Positions 20,455-27,921 of a stretch of DNA of 29,567 bases are shown piece by piece. The notes beneath the pieces are model-generated. The model was not told the DNA's origin. It searched no databases and worked only from the letters and a program-made list of their open reading frames with translations. Position 1 is the first letter of the stretch. Each line of letters starts with the position of its first letter. The DNA is taken from IMG/VR virus record IMGVR_UViG_3300030060_003331, positions 1 to 29,567 of that record, one strand, 5' to 3'. The translations under genes and the position numbers were made by a program. This stretch comes from a virus.

Positions 20455-21437
20455 TGACAACTAGAAAAATTGGCAACGACTTACCCGGATCTTCTTTTAC
20501 AAGAGGTCACAATGACGCACGCAAAGACAAGGCAGTGCGCAGGATCATGTACCACCACACGGGTGACAAAGCTGCCCTGTTGGCTCACATTGAACTAGGC
20601 ACATATTCAGAGGCTTTTCGTCTTTCCGACGGAACACAAGTTCCGCGAGTGCAAGGGACCGACGACCAGTTTGGCAATCCAGTGTTTACTGGTGGGCAAC
20701 TGGTTCATCCAGAAGACACAACTCTTAACTTGCAGACAACTAAAGTAACCAAAGTCGGCAGAGATAGATGGATAGCCGTACTTACTTACTTCAGGATAAT
20801 CACTGATCCATATGGCGGTGGGCCAACGCCCGGAAGTGTCTTGAAACTGAGATGTGATTTTGAGTCACATCGAGTGTACACAGACGGTGTACCAGTTGAA
20901 AATGGACCGTATGAATATTTCAATGACTACGCTCTTCCCGGTGGTTCGATTATCGCTGTGGGATGTCCAACACCACCTGTTGGTGGGGGCGAAGGGACAT
21001 ACGGTGACGATGGTGGTGATGGCAATGAGCCTGACGAAGAGCAAACTACTCGCAAAACTAACCCAAACAGTTTCAGTCGAACAATTTTGTTGCCCATAGT
21101 CAGGTTGCAAGTTCCCTTTGCGTCTTATGCCAACCCGTTTACATACGCAGGAAACGTGGGTGGTTTGAATTCTAAGCCAGTTGACTTTGGTGAAAACCTC
21201 TCTTTGCAAGCAAACATGGTTCGGTTTGATGGTGTGCAAATGGACGAAATGGGTTCAGTAACTAGCTCAAACGGTCAGTCTGGTAGGTTCTTTGGTGTGT
21301 ACCAATTTAGTTTGTCGCCAACGCAATTCTTTGAACAAGTTCCCAAATATTGCGGTGGCAAATGGACGATTGAGTTAGTGAGATCAGTCAACGAGCGCGG
21401 CAGTTGGGCTACGTTTTCTGAGTTGGGGCTTTCATGA
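20454..21437 (+). CDS. Putative tail or virion protein
   Basis: A 327-residue protein, beta-rich, with a Gly/Asp linker around 182-200 (VGGGEGTYGDDGGDGNEPDEE) dividing it in two. The second half has LLPIVRLQVPFASYANPF and GRFFGVYQFSLSPTQFF. The next gene also carries an Asp-rich linker. It overlaps the next gene by 4 bases. Probably a tail or fibre component. Confidence 0.6.
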   Translation: MTTRKIGNDLPGSSFTRGHNDARKDKAVRRIMYHHTGDKAALLAHIELGTYSEAFRLSDGTQVPRVQGTDDQFGNPVFTGGQLVHPEDTTLNLQTTKVTKVGRDRWIAVLTYFRIITDPYGGGPTPGSVLKLRCDFESHRVYTDGVPVENGPYEYFNDYALPGGSIIAVGCPTPPVGGGEGTYGDDGGDGNEPDEEQTTRKTNPNSFSRTILLPIVRLQVPFASYANPFTYAGNVGGLNSKPVDFGENLSLQANMVRFDGVQMDEMGSVTSSNGQSGRFFGVYQFSLSPTQFFEQVPKYCGGKWTIELVRSVNERGSWATFSELGLS

Positions 21438-22102
21438 CGCGCACATCAGCAGTGACATTTTCGCAAAAGATTAGACCGTTCTCTGAGCAGTTCAACAGAG
21501 ACATGCGCGATGTCATTTCTGACTTGCAAGAAATGACTCAATATTTGCAGCCGCTGCAACATCTAATCAAGAAGGCTGACATTTCTGGAGAGGGTGGGGG
21601 AACTGCTGCTTTTCCAGCTGCTATCACAAGTAGCACTTTGACAAAAGGGGTGTACCGAGTCAAAGAAGTATTGAAACTTCCTGACCCCGAGCATGTAGGT
21701 GCAGAGTCAAGAGAAGGGTACGCGGTCAATATTGCAGAAATATCTGGCGGGCCAGTTCAAAACCCAGAGTGGATTGGCACTGGGCTTTCTTCAGAGTGCG
21801 CTGATGGTCTTATTGCACTCGGTGCTAGAATAAGCGTTGAGACTATTCTTTTTGACATCGTTACGTGTTTTGAATACGAACCTGCATTTGCTGGTGATCT
21901 ACCAGATGAGGAAGACGGCAACGTAATGAGAGTCCCACTAGGGACAGAAGAAGAGCCTGCATTTTTCTTTCACCACATCCTCCCAATCTGTGTTAGCTGC
22001 CCTACAAGCGGTGACAATGGTGACGACGATGACGATGACGATGATGGGAATGATGGAGAGTTTCCAAGGCGAGGCTCTGGCATGAGGGGTGGCTACTCAT
22101 GA
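21434..22102 (+). CDS. Putative virion protein with poly-Asp tail
   Basis: A 222-residue protein with a helical start (EQFNRDMRDVISDLQEM) and beta core. Near the C-terminus there is an uninterrupted run of Asp (GDNGDDDDDDDDGND, from repeated GAYGAY codons at about 22012-22045) followed by a basic Gly end. Asp runs may bind Ca2+ or act as a charged linker. The GAC/GAT repeat could vary in length by slippage. Confidence 0.6.
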   Translation: MTRTSAVTFSQKIRPFSEQFNRDMRDVISDLQEMTQYLQPLQHLIKKADISGEGGGTAAFPAAITSSTLTKGVYRVKEVLKLPDPEHVGAESREGYAVNIAEISGGPVQNPEWIGTGLSSECADGLIALGARISVETILFDIVTCFEYEPAFAGDLPDEEDGNVMRVPLGTEEEPAFFFHHILPICVSCPTSGDNGDDDDDDDDGNDGEFPRRGSGMRGGYS

Positions 22103-23562
22103 AGCAGGCAATAATGCAAGTTGCTTTTTGTTGCAGAGAAAACCCATGCGGTGTTCTTGTAGGGACTTTAACTTCTTGCTGCCTTGCAGAAACTATTACA
22201 CACAATGTGTGTTTAATCCCCGACGAAATTTGCGCATTGACTGAAGATGGGCCAATCATATTTCGTGGCACTATTGATGGCGTAGATGATTGTTGGGAGT
22301 TTGATTGCAAAATTATTGACCACGTTTGCGGCGAAGATGACGGTGCAATTGTTGGCGGTAATTGTTGCCCTAGCGACGAGTTTATTACTTACGTTGAATG
22401 GGCAGCAATCTCGATGAATTTGAGTCCAACAGAAGAAGGAACTACTTGTCCAACTTGTTGCGACGACGACCCTGATCCACCGTGTGGCCCGTTTGGAAGT
22501 CGGTTTACATTTAGTTACACAGTGCAAAGCCACACCACTTGGGGTTCTAAGGCTTACAACGATTATTACTATTGCGGTTATACCTGCGGGCCAGTTAATG
22601 GCTCACCTATACAAGAATGGGGTGGATATGCAGACATGAAGAGTTGCGGTTTATCCGGCGTAAATGGGTTTGAGTGCTGTGGCAATTGGGATTGTGGTGT
22701 GTCTTTCCCGCAAGGTAACTTTAGTACCCCAGCTCCAACTCCTATATTTACTTGCAGTACCAGTGACATTTGCCCTAGTTGCTTTCCAGAATTTAATCAA
22801 GATGAATGCAAATACCAAGTAGTTGGTGCTGGGCCAAGACAATCATTTTGCGGCACTTGGCTTGCAGAATGTAATGTTCCAAGAAAAGAATGCAGCTGGA
22901 ATTCAAGTACGCAAACTGGGTCTGCACTATATGAAGGTCCCGGTATTTTTACACCGTCTTATAGTGAATATACCGGAGGTGGATACCCCGGCAATCCCAT
23001 GTACCCTGATGTGTTGGTTGTTCCTTGTTGCGCAAGTCCAGATGCAGACCAATTTTTTACATGGATAAGAGGGCAAATTACGCCCGGTGCTCCTATTACT
23101 GGCGTTTGGAAATGCAGTGCTTCGGTAACGCCTTCTTCAAGTGGTATGTCGGCAAGTTTTTACCCAAGGTCGGCAGATGGCGGGTTAGGACCGCAATTGT
23201 TTTACTACCAATTAAACCACCCCGGAATGCACGTTAGATTAAGCGAAGTGTTTGATCCGGGTGAAGGCGATAACAGTTATGACTACGCTGGATATAACAG
23301 ATGTGGACCGGGCAGTTATACTCCTGTATTTGGACCTGAACTTGACCCGTTCGGCATTACGACTGATCCAAGCAGACCTCCAAACCGAAAAATATACGAC
23401 CCACACCCAGAGGCTTTGCAAATGACAAGAGTCGGCCCAAGTGGAACCTCTTATCCGAGGAACAGCTGGGAAGTTGGGACAACAGCAGGGCTTGCTGATC
23501 CGGGTTGTGGTACATGGCTCTATTCTGGTGGTCGAATTATTCAAATAGAAATGAGTTGCTAA
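22099..23562 (+). CDS. Cysteine-rich putative tail or fibre protein
   Basis: A 487-residue protein with 35 Cys by my count, including six CC pairs (FCC, SCC, NCC, TCC, ECC, PCC). It is also rich in Gly, Pro, Tyr and Trp, with few Lys. Cys are dense up to about residue 310, with two more near 396 and 468 and one at the end. This suits a disulphide- or metal-stabilised, extracellular, receptor-facing protein. No family is recognised and no signal peptide is obvious (MKQAIMQVAFCC is short). It overlaps the preceding gene by 4 bases. Confidence 0.65.
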   Translation: MKQAIMQVAFCCRENPCGVLVGTLTSCCLAETITHNVCLIPDEICALTEDGPIIFRGTIDGVDDCWEFDCKIIDHVCGEDDGAIVGGNCCPSDEFITYVEWAAISMNLSPTEEGTTCPTCCDDDPDPPCGPFGSRFTFSYTVQSHTTWGSKAYNDYYYCGYTCGPVNGSPIQEWGGYADMKSCGLSGVNGFECCGNWDCGVSFPQGNFSTPAPTPIFTCSTSDICPSCFPEFNQDECKYQVVGAGPRQSFCGTWLAECNVPRKECSWNSSTQTGSALYEGPGIFTPSYSEYTGGGYPGNPMYPDVLVVPCCASPDADQFFTWIRGQITPGAPITGVWKCSASVTPSSSGMSASFYPRSADGGLGPQLFYYQLNHPGMHVRLSEVFDPGEGDNSYDYAGYNRCGPGSYTPVFGPELDPFGITTDPSRPPNRKIYDPHPEALQMTRVGPSGTSYPRNSWEVGTTAGLADPGCGTWLYSGGRIIQIEMSC

Positions 23563-23850
23563 ATGACATCTTCAATGCAATGCAAGCACGGCTCAGAGCC
23601 GATATTTACAGATGAGGGTGTGGAGTTCAACTGCAAGTTGGGCCTGTTTGGCGGAAAGCCTAATTGGACACAATGCGCTGAATGCACAAGTTACGAGGGT
23701 GAGAGCCGTGGATTAGGTGACACTATTGCAAGGGCTACCAAGAAAATTGGAATCAAGCCTTGCAAGCCATGTCAAAAACGAAGGCAGAAACTAAATAAGG
23801 CAATCCCTTATGCTCCAAAGAATAGTAAGCCAAAGACTTCTTCCGAATAG
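23563..23850 (+). CDS. Small phage protein with GLGDTI...CxxCxxRxxxLN motif
   Basis: A 95-residue protein starting one base after the previous stop. N-terminal Cys pairs (MQCKHGSEP, FNCKLG, QCAEC) may bind metal. The middle GLGDTIARATKKIGIKPC, followed by CQKRRQKLN, is a short motif I know from many phage structural-region proteins, where it ends in 'C..RREKLNK.. P'. Function unknown. The next gene begins 40 bases before its end. Confidence 0.68.
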   Translation: MTSSMQCKHGSEPIFTDEGVEFNCKLGLFGGKPNWTQCAECTSYEGESRGLGDTIARATKKIGIKPCKPCQKRRQKLNKAIPYAPKNSKPKTSSE

Positions 23851-24133
23851 CCAAGAGATTTCTATTGCATTGGGAAGAGACAGAAAAGTGTCTGCGTTGA
23901 TATTCGCACACTCCGGAAGCTCGAATGCTGTAGTGCAAGTATATGCAATACCAGATGTGCGCCCAGACTCTACGAAATCTAATTACAAAATTTACCACAC
24001 CACTGTTACAGCAGCTACTACAAATGTTTTCAGGCTAGAAGACATAGAACTTGATTTTAGCAATCATGCCTTAGAAGTAGAAACGGACAGCAATGGCGGT
24101 GGTCACATAATGCTTACAGTGGTGGGAAATTAA
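23810..24133 (+). CDS. Small beta-rich virion-associated protein
   Basis: A 107-residue protein read from the ATG at 23810, overlapping the preceding gene by 41 bases. After a short basic start it is a series of strands (VSALIFAHSGSSNAVVQVYA, VFRLEDIELDF, HIMLTVVG) like a beta-sandwich. The unusual overlap makes the exact start uncertain. Likely a minor virion protein. Confidence 0.58.
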   Translation: MLQRIVSQRLLPNSQEISIALGRDRKVSALIFAHSGSSNAVVQVYAIPDVRPDSTKSNYKIYHTTVTAATTNVFRLEDIELDFSNHALEVETDSNGGGHIMLTVVGN

Positions 24134-25594
24134 ATGGCTATTATTTACGATTCAACTAACGGTCTCTTTACTAGGTTGGGAAAAATTTTCCAGCTTAAAA
24201 AAGTCTTGAACACCTTTAAGACTGATATTCGCACAGAGACAGATGACATTACTGCTACTTTTACAGATGCTACAAACTGGCAAATTGGCGGTTTAGTATC
24301 TAATAGAGAAACGTTCGATACTTTCTTAAGCAGTTTTGAATCTCTTGTTGACCAAGCAGCCCGCCGCGTTCTCATGGAAGCTGTTGCTGACGGGCTTGAT
24401 TTGAAGCCTAGAGACATGAGACATGCTCTTGAGTTGTTGATTGAAGACATGCGAACTACTGCTACAAAAACAGTAGGTGGTAGCAGCGTTACACAAACAG
24501 TGCACGTTGACGATTCAACTGTCAGTACAACCGTTGCTGAAATTTCTAAGACAGCAAACGCTGGCGTGATGCTCGCAACCCCTCTTATGCCCATGAACCA
24601 ACTCGGTAGTTCTGTGCAGAAGAACCAACAAAACGCAAGAGTAGAAACGCTTCGAGTTGAGTGCGTTTCAGACGAGTCAAACGGAAGACAAGCTGGCAGC
24701 GAGGTGTTTATAGCTACTGGCAAGAAATCAGTTGGACCCCAGAACTATCAGTACCCACTGGGAAGTGCAACAGCCAAGAGAATTACAGTCACTTCTGCAA
24801 ACAGCAATGCCTCTCAGAAAACAAAGCAAGGCAGTAACATTCTTGCAAATAGCGGATTTGACAACACTACTTCTGCTACTGCGTTTCCGGGCTGGACAGC
24901 AGACAGTAGTCGAGCCAGTGGATCGTTTAGCAATGGCGGAACTCCAGACAGCAGCAACGCCATTGAACGCATGGCTGTTAATTTTAGCCCTGATGGATCG
25001 TATGGAATTGCCTTCAATGGCGATGGCAATGAGAAACACCGCATCTATCAAAAGTTTGGCACGGCTGCTGGCACCATGGGTCTAGTTAAGCCACTCAGAA
25101 CATACATTTTTGCTGCAAACATTAGGGCACACGCAGACTCAGGAACTATTTCTGGTGGTGTTCTCAAGTTCTCTCTTACTGACGCTTCCTACAATGCAAT
25201 TACCACAGCCACCACCTCGCATGATTTGAGCAGCGACAACCTTGCAGCAACATGGGAAAGAGTCACGGGAGTCTGGCAAACAGATGCTGACTCCATTACT
25301 AAGGACTCTAGGTTTACTGTTGAGTTTACGACAGCTCTGACAGACAACAAGACGTTGATTATGGATGAGCTGGTTCTTGCAGAGGCAGTGCAGTTGTATC
25401 CGGGTGGCCCATCTGTCTTGATTGTACGAGGCTCTGCTGACTTTCGTAACCAAGACAGACTCACACTTGCAGTTGCAAACAACCGCGCAGGCGAAATGCA
25501 GAACTTCTTTGACCAGTGTTTTGGCACATGTCAATACAACTTGAATTTGCCTATCGCTGGCACAAACAGAATTAACGACAACCTGATTGGGTAA
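24134..25594 (+). CDS. Putative tail protein with carbohydrate-binding-like domain
   Basis: A 486-residue protein. The N-terminal 130 residues are helical (RRVLMEAVADGLDLKPRD), the next 100 beta-rich. Residues about 235-420 look like a CBM_4_9-type jelly roll: NILANSGFDN, FPGWTADS, HRIYQKF, then YIFAANIRAHAD, and TWERVTGVWQ and IMDELVLAEA. Such domains bind sugars in phage fibres and in enzymes. This fits a baseplate or fibre that touches the cell surface. The start follows the preceding stop directly. Confidence 0.68.
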   Translation: MAIIYDSTNGLFTRLGKIFQLKKVLNTFKTDIRTETDDITATFTDATNWQIGGLVSNRETFDTFLSSFESLVDQAARRVLMEAVADGLDLKPRDMRHALELLIEDMRTTATKTVGGSSVTQTVHVDDSTVSTTVAEISKTANAGVMLATPLMPMNQLGSSVQKNQQNARVETLRVECVSDESNGRQAGSEVFIATGKKSVGPQNYQYPLGSATAKRITVTSANSNASQKTKQGSNILANSGFDNTTSATAFPGWTADSSRASGSFSNGGTPDSSNAIERMAVNFSPDGSYGIAFNGDGNEKHRIYQKFGTAAGTMGLVKPLRTYIFAANIRAHADSGTISGGVLKFSLTDASYNAITTATTSHDLSSDNLAATWERVTGVWQTDADSITKDSRFTVEFTTALTDNKTLIMDELVLAEAVQLYPGGPSVLIVRGSADFRNQDRLTLAVANNRAGEMQNFFDQCFGTCQYNLNLPIAGTNRINDNLIG

Positions 25595-25597
25595 ACA

Positions 25598-27895
25598 ATG
25601 GTCTACGTAGAAGAAAGTTACGACGAAGAGAAGCGCAGGCTGTTAGCAGAAGAGCAAGCGAGGCGCGAAGCTAGTAGGCCCGGTTCCGATGAAATAAACA
25701 GAGAGTTAGGGATGATTCATGCCCGAAACCCTGCAGACCCCGGACCTCGCCAAAACGCCGTAGACGGAATTTTTGATCAGGGAGACGGACTTCGTGCTGA
25801 CACGCCTTATGACGAAGGCATTGGGATGGGGCCAAACGAGTTTAGAGAATCAGAAAATAGAAAACAAATTCGAGAAACTGCGCAGTTCACTCAAGACCTA
25901 ATTGAGGGAAAATTTGACGCTCAAATTGAAGAGCAAAAAAAAGCAGCAGAAGCAGCAGCTAAACAAGCAGAAAAAGAGGCGCGACAGCAAGGCCCGTTTG
26001 GCACACAAGGCAGCTCTGATGACGCTGAATACAACCGCAGGGTAGCAGCTCGGGCTGCTGGTGAATTGCCAGAGCAAGTTGCAAAGCAGCAACAGGTCCA
26101 ACAAAGGATTGCAAACCGCAGAGAAGGCTACGAACAACGAAGACTGGCAAGGCAGCAAAGAGACGCGGCCCGTAGATCTGGCACGACACAAACAGACACA
26201 CCACGATCTACAGATTTCCCTACAGGCATCTCTACAAGCAGGGGCATGAACGTTGCAATGACAACAGCCTCTGTTAATGGGCAAACTCGCCCCATTTTGA
26301 GCAATGACCCTAACAGGACCCTTAGTCCTAGTGAGTGGCAACAGACTTTTGCAGATGGTGACACTGCTGCAATAGAGGCTTTCGACAACACAGCTGAGTT
26401 TATCGGGACTCTTGATACTCCAAAAGCAAGGCAGTGGAACGAAAAGTATCAAGAGATTCAACAGCAAATTCAGTCCATCGAAAGCAACGAAGCACTTACT
26501 CCTACAGAACGTAGGCAGGCAATGGCTGATCTCAACAGCAGGAGAGCGCGTCTCGCTGCCAGTGTCCCTGATCTTGGTGATCTAGGAGAGCAGTCTGAAA
26601 GACAAGAGATTCAACAGGAGAGAGACGAGCAAAGCCAGAACCTCCGCGAGTCAAAGCAGAAGTTGACTGACATAGCAAACGTCGTGAAAGCTGCTGATGC
26701 AAGGCGTGATGCTCAAGAAGCACAAGGCATTCCCGTTAGCAACGAACAATACGAAAACATGTTGCGGGACGAGTACCAAAGACGGCAGCGTGCTGCTCAG
26801 GTAGCTCAAGACCTCATAGACGGAAAGACAGAAGCTGAAGATGTAGATGAGACTGTAGAAGGAGATCTTAATTACAGTGACGCAAACGGCGGTCTAATCC
26901 CGTATAGCGAAGATGGTGTTACTAAATTTAGAAACGCAACTACACCGGGCATGTCAATTCCTTCCAAACGAATAGGTGGAACAATTTACCCAGCCCCTGC
27001 AAACGATGCTCAGATCAAATCTTTGCCGAGCGGCAGTGTTTATTACGACCAGAACACTGGCGGCTTGAACGTTTCTAAGTTGGGTCCTAAATCGCCACGG
27101 GAAAGATTTGAAGAATCAAGAGCGCAGTTTGAGGCAGAGCAGATTCAACTGGCTGAAGAAACCTCTGAGCGCGTGCATTACCAAATGGAAAAAGACTACA
27201 ACAATGGCATGGAAGCTGTGCGTGCTGGCGTTGCTTTGATAAACTCTAAAAATTCAGAATACAACATTACTGAAGAGCAATTAATGAGAGGGGATCTGAC
27301 TGGTGTTAGTATGTACGACAGGTCTGCTTTCTCTACATCAGACATGACAAAGTTCATGAATGTGCCCCCTGACCCTAATTCAGATGAGGGTCGCAAGATG
27401 ATTGCAGAACAAGTCCGCCAAACTCTAGAGCGCAAAGAAATTGCACGCAGAGAAGCAATGCGGCACGCGGCAGAAAGAAACGAAAAACTCGCGCCGTATG
27501 CAAATGCCAGCTCTAATTACCAAACGATTGTTTCTGGAAATGAAATTTTGGTGCAAGCTGACAATGACGAGCAGTTTGAAGCCTACGTGATTAACCAGAA
27601 AAACAGCGAGTTTGTAGGAACAGCCGTCCCTATTTTTGATGACGGTGAAGATTTGCAAAGAGCTGGTTTTAGTGCTCTCAACACGGCCTACTACAATCCC
27701 ACAGCAGGTCGAGTCATTGCCCCTAACTTTCCTCGTAACGAGTATTCTGGAACAATGTCAGCTACAGACTTCGACAATTTGTACAACGCAATGATGCGTG
27801 CATACCCCGGACTTTTGACTACAGTAGAATCACAAAGAGCAATGTTTAACCAGATCGCTGAACACAGCGGCTACGACGGTTCACAGAATTTCTGA
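25598..27895 (+). CDS. Large coiled-coil virion protein
   Basis: A 765-residue protein rich in Glu, Gln, Arg and Ala. Long helices dominate 1-160 (SYDEEKRRLLAEEQARREAS, EEQKKAAEAAAKQAEKEARQ) and 250-420, with a more globular C-terminal part after 500 ending in a YPGLLTT helix. It has no membrane span and no enzyme motif. Size and composition suit an internal (ejected) virion protein of a podovirus or a scaffold-like protein. The partial gene after it has the same flavour. Confidence 0.65.
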   Translation: MVYVEESYDEEKRRLLAEEQARREASRPGSDEINRELGMIHARNPADPGPRQNAVDGIFDQGDGLRADTPYDEGIGMGPNEFRESENRKQIRETAQFTQDLIEGKFDAQIEEQKKAAEAAAKQAEKEARQQGPFGTQGSSDDAEYNRRVAARAAGELPEQVAKQQQVQQRIANRREGYEQRRLARQQRDAARRSGTTQTDTPRSTDFPTGISTSRGMNVAMTTASVNGQTRPILSNDPNRTLSPSEWQQTFADGDTAAIEAFDNTAEFIGTLDTPKARQWNEKYQEIQQQIQSIESNEALTPTERRQAMADLNSRRARLAASVPDLGDLGEQSERQEIQQERDEQSQNLRESKQKLTDIANVVKAADARRDAQEAQGIPVSNEQYENMLRDEYQRRQRAAQVAQDLIDGKTEAEDVDETVEGDLNYSDANGGLIPYSEDGVTKFRNATTPGMSIPSKRIGGTIYPAPANDAQIKSLPSGSVYYDQNTGGLNVSKLGPKSPRERFEESRAQFEAEQIQLAEETSERVHYQMEKDYNNGMEAVRAGVALINSKNSEYNITEEQLMRGDLTGVSMYDRSAFSTSDMTKFMNVPPDPNSDEGRKMIAEQVRQTLERKEIARREAMRHAAERNEKLAPYANASSNYQTIVSGNEILVQADNDEQFEAYVINQKNSEFVGTAVPIFDDGEDLQRAGFSALNTAYYNPTAGRVIAPNFPRNEYSGTMSATDFDNLYNAMMRAYPGLLTTVESQRAMFNQIAEHSGYDGSQNF

Positions 27896-27921
27896 ATAAT
27901 ATTTCCGCAGAAGGATTTGCG

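Noticed and set aside
24145-24723. Minus-strand open frame of 192 codons inside the carbohydrate-binding-like gene
   Set aside because: Shadow of a good + strand gene; no start signals and no protein features.
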